Source of the DNA: an uncultured Ruminococcus sp.
GTDB lineage: Bacteria; Bacillota; Clostridia; Oscillospirales; Ruminococcaceae
Assembly: GCA_947177375.1 (NCBI GenBank)
Contig: CAMWUF010000066.1
Coordinates: forward strand, 1-6,464
DNA: 6,464 nt
Direction: 5' to 3'
The notes beneath the pieces were generated by a model. It was not told the origin of the DNA. It did not search any database and saw only the letters and a program-made list of their open reading frames with translations. The stretch's first letter is position 1. Each line of letters opens with the position of its first letter. The position numbers and the translations under genes are program-made. Positions 1 through 6,403 of the stretch are shown here, in pieces.

Positions 1-303
1 GTTTCTCCAATTGGAGCTGATGAAGATGATGAAAGAATGATGCAGAATATGTCTGAATTCGTATGCAGAGCCAATTATGGCTTGAGAATGGGCAATTTTG
101 AGCTTGACCACAGAGATGGAGAAATTCGTTATAAAGTGAATATTTGTTGTGATGATACAATTCCTACAAGAGGAATGATAGCAAGAAGTATTTATTGCCC
201 TGCAACAATGTTTGAACGTTATGGCCCTGGTATTATAAATGTTATTTTCAATGATGTTGAAGCGAAAGATGCAATTGAAGCATGTGAAAATTATGACGAT
301 TAA
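1..303 (+). CDS. YbjN-like domain protein, 3' part (tandem paralogue of the next gene)
   Basis: The reading frame is open from base 1 to the TAA at 301-303, giving the last 100 residues of a protein whose start is outside the window. The ATG at 37 is internal, not a start: the preceding codons (VSPIGADEDDER) already align with residues 63-74 of the complete neighbour. By eye about 70-75% of residues match that neighbour, with an unbroken identical block from NYGLRMGNFELD through VNICC. The pattern of a short helix, Asn-x(6)-Gly-x-Phe-x-Leu-Asp, then Asp-Gly-x-Ile-Arg-Tyr resembles the YbjN family, which has a fold like type III secretion chaperones (CesT). The protein ends at the point matching residue 162 of the neighbour, so it lacks the neighbour's Ser-rich tail. 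No signal peptide or membrane segment is visible in this part. The YbjN assignment is from motif memory, not a search; the cellular role is unknown. Confidence 0.75.
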   Translation, partial: VSPIGADEDDERMMQNMSEFVCRANYGLRMGNFELDHRDGEIRYKVNICCDDTIPTRGMIARSIYCPATMFERYGPGIINVIFNDVEAKDAIEACENYDD

Positions 304-355
304 TATCATTCTAGTGTAATATTGTTTTATAAAAGCAGGAAAAAGCATGTATGAT

Positions 356-362
356 AGGAGGT
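356..362 (+). promoter_or_regulatory. Strong ribosome binding site of the second YbjN-like gene
   Basis: AGGAGGT lies 7 bases before the ATG at 370 and is a near-perfect Shine-Dalgarno sequence, so it fixes this start. The 66-base gap after the previous gene shows no terminator-like hairpin and no well-spaced promoter, so read-through from the upstream paralogue is the simplest reading. Confidence 0.85.
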
Positions 363-369
363 AATATCA

Positions 370-1062
370 ATGGAAAAAAAGGGTTATTCTGATGATATTG
401 CAAATGCTATTAGCAGTTTTCTCAAGGAAGATGACTGGAATTTTAATTTTGATGATGAGAAAGGTGTATTCAAGTTTTCGCTTAGTCTGAAAAGCAAGAT
501 AAAAAGAATTAATTATGTTATTAGTGTCAAGAAAGAAGAATACAGTGTTTATGCAGTTTCTCCAATTGAGGCTGATGAAAATGACAAGAAAATAATGGCG
601 AATATGTCTGAATTTATATGCAGAATTAATTATGGTTTGAGAATGGGCAATTTTGAGCTTGACCACAGAGATGGAGAAATTCGTTATAAAGTGAATATCT
701 GTTGTAGTGATATGATTCCTACAAAGAGAATCATATCAAGAAGTATTTATTGTCCTGCAACAATGTTTGAACATTATGGGTCTGGCATAATAAATATTAT
801 TTTCAGCGATGCTACTGCAAAAAATGCAGTTGAAAAATGTGAAAAGTCTGTAAAAGATGCATCACATCATGGCACTTCTCCTGTTGCTAGTAGTGAAAAT
901 GGTAATAGTACAGATGTTGCAGATACAATGATGGCGAGGCTTGCGGCTCGGCTTGGCTCTAGCAGTGCTGAATCTAGTCAAGATTCTGAACAGACAGGTA
1001 GTAATTTATCAGAACCTATCATACATACTGATTTATTTAGAAAGAAAGGTGGTGTTTCCTGA
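370..1062 (+). CDS. YbjN-like domain protein with Ser-rich C-terminal tail
   Basis: This is a 230-residue protein, predicted cytoplasmic: no signal peptide or membrane helix is visible. Residues about 5-158 look like one YbjN-type domain: an N-terminal helix (about 7-20), alternating strands (about 30-65), a helix with NMSEFICRINYGL (78-90), then GNFELD and DGEIRYKVN (93-109). YbjN proteins share the CesT-like fold of type III secretion chaperones, usually linked to binding a partner rather than catalysis. Residues 163-230 form a tail rich in Ser, Thr, Asp and Glu, probably disordered, broken by a short amphipathic stretch TMMARLAARLG (186-196) and ending in basic RKKGG. The preceding paralogue lacks this tail. 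The stop codon overlaps the start of the ClpP-like gene (TGATG), which suggests translational coupling and a shared task. A chaperone or adaptor role is inference; the family call is from motif memory and could be a different small alpha/beta domain. Confidence 0.8.
   Translation: MEKKGYSDDIANAISSFLKEDDWNFNFDDEKGVFKFSLSLKSKIKRINYVISVKKEEYSVYAVSPIEADENDKKIMANMSEFICRINYGLRMGNFELDHRDGEIRYKVNICCSDMIPTKRIISRSIYCPATMFEHYGSGIINIIFSDATAKNAVEKCEKSVKDASHHGTSPVASSENGNSTDVADTMMARLAARLGSSSAESSQDSEQTGSNLSEPIIHTDLFRKKGGVS
1046..1052 (+). promoter_or_regulatory. Ribosome binding site inside the preceding gene, for the ClpP-like gene
   Basis: AAGGTGG lies 9 bases before the ATG at 1062, within the last codons of the YbjN-like gene. 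Together with the TGATG stop/start overlap at 1060-1064 it supports the 1062 start and coupled translation. Confidence 0.65.
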
Positions 1063-1649
1063 TGAATATTCAAGTAAAATCAAGTAATGGCATTGCACTA
1101 GTGCCACTGGAAACACGCCTGCTTGCAGAAAGAAAAATTTTTATTGAGGGCGAAATTAATCAGGAAAAAGCTTGTGAATTTGTCAAAAAAGTAATGCTTT
1201 TATATAAAGAAGACAACAAGAAATCCATAGATGTGTTAATTAATAGTCCAGGTGGGGAGATTAATTCTGGTCTTCTCATGTATGATTGTATTCAAGCTTG
1301 CAAAGCTCCTATTCGTATGTTCTGTATGGGTAATGCATACAGTATGGGAGCTTTATTATTTTCCTGTGGAAATCATGGGCGGTACATGTTCCCACATAGT
1401 GAATTAATGATACATGAACCATTATTAGGAAGTCGTGTCAGTGGTAATGCGTCATCAATCAAGTCTATTTCAGATAGTCTTATGGAAACAAGAAAAAAAA
1501 TGAATCAGATTCTTGCAAAGCATACTGGAAAGACAGAAGAAGAAATCGAAGAAGCGACCAGTTATAATCATTATTATAATCCTGAAGAAAGTGTAGAATT
1601 TGGTCTGGCTGATGAGATTGTAAGTTTTGATATGGTTATGGAGGAATAA
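1062..1649 (+). CDS. ClpP-like serine protease, noncanonical triad
   Basis: The protein has 195 residues, close to the mature size of ClpP, the barrel-forming peptidase that works with AAA+ unfoldases. ClpP landmarks appear in order: ETRLLAERKIFIEGEI (17-32, matching the strand and handle start of ClpP), NSPGG (61-65, substrate strand and oxyanion region), GNAYSMGA (90-97) with the nucleophile Ser94 in place of the usual GQAASMGA, and LMIHEP (115-120) with the catalytic His118. Counting back from the C-terminal EFGLADEI (179-186), the catalytic Asp position of ClpP (the D of RDRF in E. coli) falls on Asn169 in TSYNHYYN. The N-terminal axial-loop region before RLL is shorter than in housekeeping ClpP, and no propeptide is obvious. 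This is therefore a paralogue in an accessory operon, not the cell's main ClpP. It may be weakly active, active with another acidic residue, or structural. No ClpX, ClpA or ClpC gene is in the window. Confidence 0.92.
   Translation: MNIQVKSSNGIALVPLETRLLAERKIFIEGEINQEKACEFVKKVMLLYKEDNKKSIDVLINSPGGEINSGLLMYDCIQACKAPIRMFCMGNAYSMGALLFSCGNHGRYMFPHSELMIHEPLLGSRVSGNASSIKSISDSLMETRKKMNQILAKHTGKTEEEIEEATSYNHYYNPEESVEFGLADEIVSFDMVMEE
1640..1645 (+). promoter_or_regulatory. Ribosome binding site of the VirD4/TraG-like gene
   Basis: GGAGGA sits over the last codons of the ClpP-like gene, 10 bases before the ATG at 1656. The next in-frame ATGs (1662 and 1671) would be 16 or more bases away, so 1656 is the preferred start. 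Confidence 0.7.
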
Positions 1650-1655
1650 GCATAC

Positions 1656-2912
1656 ATGAAAATGGATAGAATGATTCTTGGAGAAGGAGCTGTATACAGC
1701 ACAAACTGTAATGAAACTGGTCTGAATAATAATGTAATTGTATGTGCCAGCAGTGGCGGTGGCAAGACAATGTCAATTATGGAACCCCGACTTCTTGAAA
1801 CATTCCATTCCAGTTTGGTTGTTACTGTCACTAAGCGTAAACTTGTAAATAAATATAAAACAGTGTTTTCAAAAAGAGGTTACAATGTTCTTGATCTTAA
1901 TTTTGTAAAACCAATAGAAAGCAATATTGCATATGATCCACTTGAGTATGTATCAAGCTATTCAGATATTAGTTTTTTGTCTGAATCTATTGTAAAAGCA
2001 AATCCACGCAAAGAAAATTCAACTGCTGACCCATATTGGGACGATGCTGCAATTAGTCTTCTTTCGGCTTTAATTGCATATGTGCTGATGACAGAGGATA
2101 AGCCGACTTTTGCTGATGTTCTGAAACTGAATGATACTCTTAGTATCAAAGAAAGTACTGGTGGTTCAATTACAACCACTCTTGACCGTAAATTTAATAT
2201 GGTTGCTCAGAAAAGTCCAACCTGTTTTGCAATGACTTGCTGGAATTCGTTTAAAGTTTTGCCATTTAAAACTGCCAGTTGTGTCTATGGTGCTTTAAAT
2301 ACAACAATTGATACAATATTTTCTCCTGAACTCAGAACAATGATTACTGAGAAAAACAAAGTAAATTTTGAAGAACTTGCTAGTCAGAAAACGGTTCTTT
2401 TTATTTCTACATCTGCAGTAAATCCAGCTTTAAGTTGTTTTATTAATATGTTCTATGCACAAATGTTCAAACAGCTTTTTGAATTTGCAGAATCATTGTC
2501 AAGTGGCACACTTCCAATTCCTGTTTCTGTTTTATGTGATGATTTCGCCACAGGTTCAAGAATACTTAATTTTCCAGAATATATCTCTATTTTTAGAGAA
2601 AAACAAATTAGTGTAATGCTGCTTTTACAATCTGAAAGTCAACTTGAACGCATGTATGGGCATGAAGATTCCGTGACAATTATTAATAATTGTGATACAT
2701 ATGTTTATATGGGTGGAATGGATTTAAGAACATGCCGTAATATTAGCGAACGGCTCAATGTACCGCTTGATGAAGTGTTATATATGCCTTTAGGAAAAGA
2801 AGTAATTTTCAGACGAGGACAAAAGCCGATTATTACACAAAGATATAATGTTCTGACTGATAAGACATATCTGGAAATTACAGAACAATATGAAAAACGT
2901 TCCAGAAACTGA
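1656..2912 (+). CDS. Soluble VirD4/TraG-like P-loop ATPase
   Basis: This 418-residue protein belongs to the VirD4/TraG coupling-protein group of the HerA/FtsK superfamily, ring ATPases that pump DNA or recruit substrates to type IV secretion channels. Visible motifs are a Walker A ASSGGGKT (31-38), then EPRLLET; the PYWDDAA segment before a hydrophobic helix (126-145); a Walker B SVLCDDFA (291-298); and the sensor region LLLQSESQLERMYG (322-335) followed by NNCDTYVYMGG (344-354). These match the order and spacing of the family's ATPase core. Departures are clear. There is no N-terminal membrane helix, the P-loop begins only about 30 residues in, the usual DPKGE motif after the first strand is replaced by TVTKRK (57-62), and Walker B carries Asp-Asp (295-296) instead of Asp-Glu. 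At 418 residues it is shorter than typical conjugative VirD4/TraG proteins. It starts 6 bases after the ClpP-like stop, so it is in the same operon. No relaxase or other conjugation gene is seen. It could translocate DNA, or act as a motor or scaffold for the neighbouring proteins; the second idea is inference. Confidence 0.88.
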   Translation: MKMDRMILGEGAVYSTNCNETGLNNNVIVCASSGGGKTMSIMEPRLLETFHSSLVVTVTKRKLVNKYKTVFSKRGYNVLDLNFVKPIESNIAYDPLEYVSSYSDISFLSESIVKANPRKENSTADPYWDDAAISLLSALIAYVLMTEDKPTFADVLKLNDTLSIKESTGGSITTTLDRKFNMVAQKSPTCFAMTCWNSFKVLPFKTASCVYGALNTTIDTIFSPELRTMITEKNKVNFEELASQKTVLFISTSAVNPALSCFINMFYAQMFKQLFEFAESLSSGTLPIPVSVLCDDFATGSRILNFPEYISIFREKQISVMLLLQSESQLERMYGHEDSVTIINNCDTYVYMGGMDLRTCRNISERLNVPLDEVLYMPLGKEVIFRRGQKPIITQRYNVLTDKTYLEITEQYEKRSRN

Positions 2913-2941
2913 AAAAAATCAAGAAGTTATTATAAAATTTT

Positions 2942-2972
2942 GCTGTTGCATTTGAAAATGCAACAGCTTTTT
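2942..2972 (+). terminator. Rho-independent terminator of the accessory operon
   Basis: A perfect 11-bp stem (GCTGTTGCATT / AATGCAACAGC) with a TGAA tetraloop is followed at once by TTTTT. It lies 29 bases after the ATPase stop codon and ends the operon. The AAAATTTT just before the stem gives a short U run on the other strand, so it could also back up termination of carB. Confidence 0.92.
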
Positions 2973-2986
2973 ATGTTAAACAATAA

Positions 2987-3014
2987 TCGCTCTCAGAAAT
3001 GAATCCGAGAGCGA
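2987..3014 (-). terminator. Candidate terminator of carB
   Basis: The inverted repeat TCGCTCTC / GAGAGCGA lies 15 bases beyond the carB stop. Read on the minus strand, the stem extends by three more pairs (GGA with UCU, including one G-U pair) around a UUCAUU loop. On the plus strand the first of these added pairs is an A-C mismatch. The minus-strand stem is followed by UUAUUGUUU, a moderate U tract. Both facts favour carB as the gene it terminates. Confidence 0.7.
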
Positions 3015-3029
3015 ATGATTTAATATTAA

Positions 3030-6000
3030 TTATTTTATTTCATCATGATGTGCCTGTAGTGATTTCACACCAAAATGTTTATTTTCTTTAATAGCACGAA
3101 TGCCCTCAACACTTGCCTTAGCAGCAGCCATAGTTGTAATATATGGAATTCTATGCTTAATCGCAGCTTTGCGGATATAGCTATCATCATGCATACTAGC
3201 TTTGCCAATTGGGGTATTAATAATCAATTGAATTTGACTATTTGCGATAAAATCACCAACATTTGGTCTGCCTTCATACATTTTATAAACACGTTTACAA
3301 GGAATATTCTGTGCCTGCAAGAGTTTATAGCATTTATGTGTGGCAAGAATTTTAAATCCAAGTTCATAAAAAGCTTTTGCAATTTCTGGTAATTCTGCTT
3401 TGTCACGTTCACAAACGCTTAATAAAACAGTTCCTTCAGATGGCAATCTTGTTTGTGTTGCTTCTTCTGCTTTGTAATAAGCTTCGCCAAAAGATTCTGA
3501 AATGCCAAGCACTTCGCCTGTAGAACGCATTTCTGGCCCTAAAACAGGGTCTACTTCTTGGAACATATTAAATGGGAAAACGGCTTCTTTTACGCCATAA
3601 TGTTTAATTTCTCTGTCTTTCAGTTCTGACACTGGAGACGGCTTGCCTGTAATGTCAGAAGTAATAATTTGTGTTGCAATTTGTACCATGTTAATACTGC
3701 AAACTTTAGATACTAATGGCACTGTACGGGAGGCTCTTGGATTTGCTTCCAGCACATAGACAGTATCACCCTCAATTGCATATTGCATGTTCATCAAACC
3801 ACAGACATTCATTTCAACAGCAATTTTTTTCGTATAATCTTTGATAGTAGCAATCTGTTTTTCAGTTAAATTTTTAGATGGCAGAATACATGCAGAGTCA
3901 CCAGAATGCACGCCAGCAAGTTCGATATGTTCCATCACAGCAGGAACAAAACAGTTTGTACCATCAGAAATGGCATCTGCTTCACATTCTGTTGCATGAT
4001 TTAAAAATCTGTCAATTAAAATTGGTCTGTCTGGTGTCACACCAACTGCGGCGGACATATAAACTTTCATCATTTCATCATCATGAACAATTTCCATGCC
4101 ACGACCACCCAGTACATAAGATGGACGTACCATAACAGGATAGCCAATTTTGTTTGCAATGGCAAGTGCTTCTTCTACATTGACAGCCATTCCAGATTCT
4201 GGCATTGGAATATTTAATTTTTCCATCATTGCTCTGAAATGGTCTCTGTCTTCGGCAAGGTCAATTGTTTCAGGAGACGTGCCTAAAATTCTAACACCAT
4301 ATTTTTTCAAATCATTGGCAAGATTCAAAGGTGTCTGACCGCCAAACTGTGCAATCACACCAACTGGTTTTTCTTTGTCATAAATGCTAAGTACATCTTC
4401 TAATGTCAATGGCTCAAAATAAAGCTTATCAGATGTATCATAGTCTGTAGAAACTGTTTCTGGATTACAGTTTACAATAATAGATTCAAAACCAAGTTTT
4501 TTCAGTGCCAATGCTGCATGGACACAGCAATAGTCAAATTCAATACCCTGTCCGATTCTGTTAGGGCCACCGCCAAGAATCATAATTTTTGGTCTGTTAC
4601 TGCATGGACTGTTATCTTCCTGCAAATGATAAGTAGAGTAATAATAAGCAGAATTTTCAGTGCCACTTACATGGACACCCTCCCATGCCTCACGGATATT
4701 AAATTTCAGACGTTCTGCACGGATTTCTTCTTCTGATATTTCAAGCAACTGGCTTAAATATCTATCACTGAAACCATCTAATTTTGCTTGTTTCAGAATC
4801 GGCATTTCTGGAACAGCTCCTTTGAGTTTTAAAAGCTGTTCTTCTTCCTGCACTAATTCTAACATTTCTTGCAAGAAATAATGCTTGATTTTTGTCAATT
4901 CATAAATTTCTTCAATACTTGCACCTTTTCGCAATGCTTCATAAATAATAAACTGACGTTCACTGGTTGGGAAATTTAGCATGGTTAGTAATTCTTCTTT
5001 GGATTTCTCATGAAAATCTTTTGCAAAGCCCAAACCATAGCGACCTGTTTCTAAGCTTCTGATTGCTTTCTGAAAAGCTTCTTTATAAGTTTTTCCAATG
5101 CTCATTACTTCGCCGACAGCTTTCATTTGTGTGCCAAGTTTATCTTCTGCACCCTTGAATTTTTCAAATGCCCATCTTGCAAATTTAATGACAACATAAT
5201 CACCGTCTGGCTGATATTTATCAAGCGTGCCATATTTTCCGCAAGGAATTTCGTCCAGTGTCAGACCACATGCAAGCATTGCAGAAACTAATGCAATTGG
5301 GAAACCTGTTGCCTTAGAAGCCAATGCAGAAGAACGTGAAGTTCTTGGATTAATTTCAATGACAACAATTCTGTCAGATACAGGGTCATGTGCAAATTGA
5401 CAATTACAACCGCCGATAACTTCAATTGCTTCTACAATTTTATAAGAATATTCCTGCAATTTTTTCTGGACTTCTTCGGAAATTGTCAGCATAGGAGCTG
5501 AACAGAAGGAATCCCCTGTATGCACACCAATTGGGTCTATATTTTCAATAAAGCATACTGTGATAATATTATTATTTGCATCACGAACAACTTCCAGCTC
5601 TAATTCTTCCCAACCGCCAATGCATTCTTCAACAAGTACTTGATTGACAAGACTTGCTTGCAAACCTCTTGCACAGACTGTTTTTAATTCATCTACATTA
5701 TAGACCATGCCGCCGCCAGCACCGCCCATTGTATAGGCTGGACGTAATACAACGGGATATTTTAATTCTTCGGCAATTTTAACAGCTTCTTCTACTGTAT
5801 AAGCAACCTGACTGCGTGGCATTTCAATGCCAAGCTTTGCCATTGTATTTTTAAATTCAATACGGTCTTCGCCTCTCTCAATGGCATCTACCTGTACACC
5901 AATAACTTGTACCTGATATTTTTCCAATACACCAGCTTCTGATAATTCTGAACAAAGATTTAGTCCAGACTGTCCGCCGAGATTCGGCAATAACGCATCG

Positions 6001-6248
6001 GGACGTTCTTTTTCAATAATTTGTGTCAGTCTTGTCAGATTCAACGGTTCAATATATGTAATATCTGCAACATCTGGGTCAGTCATAATTGTTGCGGGAT
6101 TGGAATTGACTAAAACAACTTCATAACCAAGCTTGCGAAGTGCTTTACAAGCTTGTGTGCCAGAATAGTCAAATTCGCATGCTTGTCCAATAATAATAGG
6201 ACCTGAACCAATAATCATAATCTTGTGAATATCTTGTTTTTTTGGCAT
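3030..6248 (-). CDS. carB: Carbamoyl phosphate synthetase, large subunit
   Basis: CarB makes carbamoyl phosphate from bicarbonate, two ATP and ammonia channelled from the small subunit CarA, feeding pyrimidine and arginine synthesis in the cytoplasm. The 1072 residues match the family length (E. coli 1073). The two homologous synthetase halves are plain: GSGPIIIGQACEFDYSG (14-30) and GGGPNRIGQGIEFDY (559-573). Each has an ATP-grasp core: in the first half GEDR (126-129), LRPAYTMGGAGGG (168-180) and EINPRTSRS (298-306); in the second EDRDHFR (666-672), VRPSYVLGGRG (707-717) and EANPRASR (834-841). An oligomerisation region spans about 401-553 and an MGS-like allosteric domain about 937-1072. 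The start at 6248 is preferred over the upstream in-frame ATG at 6341, because AGGAGAG lies 5 bases before it, MPKK matches family N-termini, and the 31 extra residues would come from the promoter and leader. In the allosteric domain the usual GT after ATH is KC (972-973). carA is not in the window. Confidence 0.98.
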   Translation of the reverse strand: MPKKQDIHKIMIIGSGPIIIGQACEFDYSGTQACKALRKLGYEVVLVNSNPATIMTDPDVADITYIEPLNLTRLTQIIEKERPDALLPNLGGQSGLNLCSELSEAGVLEKYQVQVIGVQVDAIERGEDRIEFKNTMAKLGIEMPRSQVAYTVEEAVKIAEELKYPVVLRPAYTMGGAGGGMVYNVDELKTVCARGLQASLVNQVLVEECIGGWEELELEVVRDANNNIITVCFIENIDPIGVHTGDSFCSAPMLTISEEVQKKLQEYSYKIVEAIEVIGGCNCQFAHDPVSDRIVVIEINPRTSRSSALASKATGFPIALVSAMLACGLTLDEIPCGKYGTLDKYQPDGDYVVIKFARWAFEKFKGAEDKLGTQMKAVGEVMSIGKTYKEAFQKAIRSLETGRYGLGFAKDFHEKSKEELLTMLNFPTSERQFIIYEALRKGASIEEIYELTKIKHYFLQEMLELVQEEEQLLKLKGAVPEMPILKQAKLDGFSDRYLSQLLEISEEEIRAERLKFNIREAWEGVHVSGTENSAYYYSTYHLQEDNSPCSNRPKIMILGGGPNRIGQGIEFDYCCVHAALALKKLGFESIIVNCNPETVSTDYDTSDKLYFEPLTLEDVLSIYDKEKPVGVIAQFGGQTPLNLANDLKKYGVRILGTSPETIDLAEDRDHFRAMMEKLNIPMPESGMAVNVEEALAIANKIGYPVMVRPSYVLGGRGMEIVHDDEMMKVYMSAAVGVTPDRPILIDRFLNHATECEADAISDGTNCFVPAVMEHIELAGVHSGDSACILPSKNLTEKQIATIKDYTKKIAVEMNVCGLMNMQYAIEGDTVYVLEANPRASRTVPLVSKVCSINMVQIATQIITSDITGKPSPVSELKDREIKHYGVKEAVFPFNMFQEVDPVLGPEMRSTGEVLGISESFGEAYYKAEEATQTRLPSEGTVLLSVCERDKAELPEIAKAFYELGFKILATHKCYKLLQAQNIPCKRVYKMYEGRPNVGDFIANSQIQLIINTPIGKASMHDDSYIRKAAIKHRIPYITTMAAAKASVEGIRAIKENKHFGVKSLQAHHDEIK

Positions 6249-6253
6249 GTTAT

Positions 6254-6260
6254 CTCTCCT
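6254..6260 (-). promoter_or_regulatory. carB ribosome binding site
   Basis: On the minus strand AGGAGAG precedes the ATG at 6248 by 5 bases. It decides the MPKK start over the longer open frame. Confidence 0.85.
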
Positions 6261-6263
6261 ACC

Positions 6264-6276
6264 TGCACTAAGTGCA
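6264..6276 (-). promoter_or_regulatory. Small hairpin just upstream of the carB ribosome binding site
   Basis: TGCAC-TTA-GTGCA forms a 5-bp stem with a 3-base loop in the carB leader, ending 3 bases before the Shine-Dalgarno. It could affect ribosome access, or be incidental. I see no PyrR-type attenuator or terminator in the leader of about 58 bases. Confidence 0.35.
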
Positions 6277-6312
6277 AAAATTTTTTTCGCATGAATCAAT
6301 ATGCTTATATTA

Positions 6313-6341
6313 ATCATAACATAAAATGACAAAAATTGCAA
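6313..6341 (-). promoter_or_regulatory. Candidate sigma-A promoter of carB
   Basis: On the minus strand a -35 box TTGCAA (6336-6341; 4 of 6 bases match TTGACA) is followed by a 17-base spacer and a -10 box TATGAT (6313-6318; 5 of 6 match TATAAT). Transcription would start near 6306, giving a leader of about 58 bases before carB. The spacing is optimal and the position fits. The AT-rich background makes chance matches possible. Confidence 0.65.
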
Positions 6342-6344
6342 GAG

Positions 6345-6403
6345 GTTATCTGAAATATTTGTATCTTTTTTTCATGAAAAAAAATCAGTTTATTTCTGAT
6401 AAC
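6345..6403. repeat. Nested inverted repeat upstream of carB
   Basis: The outer arms 6345-6357 (GTTATCTGAAATA) and 6391-6403 (TATTTCTGATAAC) are inverted copies with one mismatch in 13. They flank a perfect inner palindrome at 6366-6383, TTTTTTTCATGAAAAAAA, and share its centre to within half a base. The element sits immediately upstream of the carB -35 box. It may be an operator, or a transcription-termination structure of the gene to the right. Confidence 0.6.
6376..6400 (-). terminator. Weak possible terminator for the gene entering at the right edge
   Basis: On the minus strand ATCAG (6400-6396), a 7-base loop and CTGAT (6388-6384) form a 5-bp stem running into a U tract (6384-6377), with A-rich sequence before it. 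The stem is short and AT-rich, and it overlaps the stop codon of the possible gene end at 6390. This is an alternative to the larger fold at 6345-6403. Confidence 0.35.

Noticed and set aside
37..303. An 88-residue gene starting at ATG 37
   Set aside because: The frame is open to base 1 and the preceding codons match the neighbouring paralogue, so this ATG is internal.
322..355. Promoter TTGTTT ... TATGAT before the second YbjN-like gene
   Set aside because: The spacer is 22 bases, and the -10 box would touch the ribosome binding site, leaving almost no leader.
1574..2179. Minus-strand open frames opposite the ClpP-like and ATPase genes
   Set aside because: They overlap convincing family members on the plus strand and show no recognisable domain.
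3075..4881. Several plus-strand open frames of 60-105 codons opposite carB
   Set aside because: They lie wholly inside the clearly conserved carB frame, lack good ribosome binding sites and have shadow-like composition.
6249..6306. Riboswitch or PyrR attenuator in the carB leader
   Set aside because: The leader is only about 58 bases, with one 5-bp hairpin and no terminator/antiterminator pair or recognisable PyrR-binding element.
6249..6341. Upstream ATG at 6341 as the carB start (31 extra residues)
   Set aside because: It lacks a good ribosome binding site, the extension covers the -10 box and leader, and the MPKK start has a strong one and matches the family.
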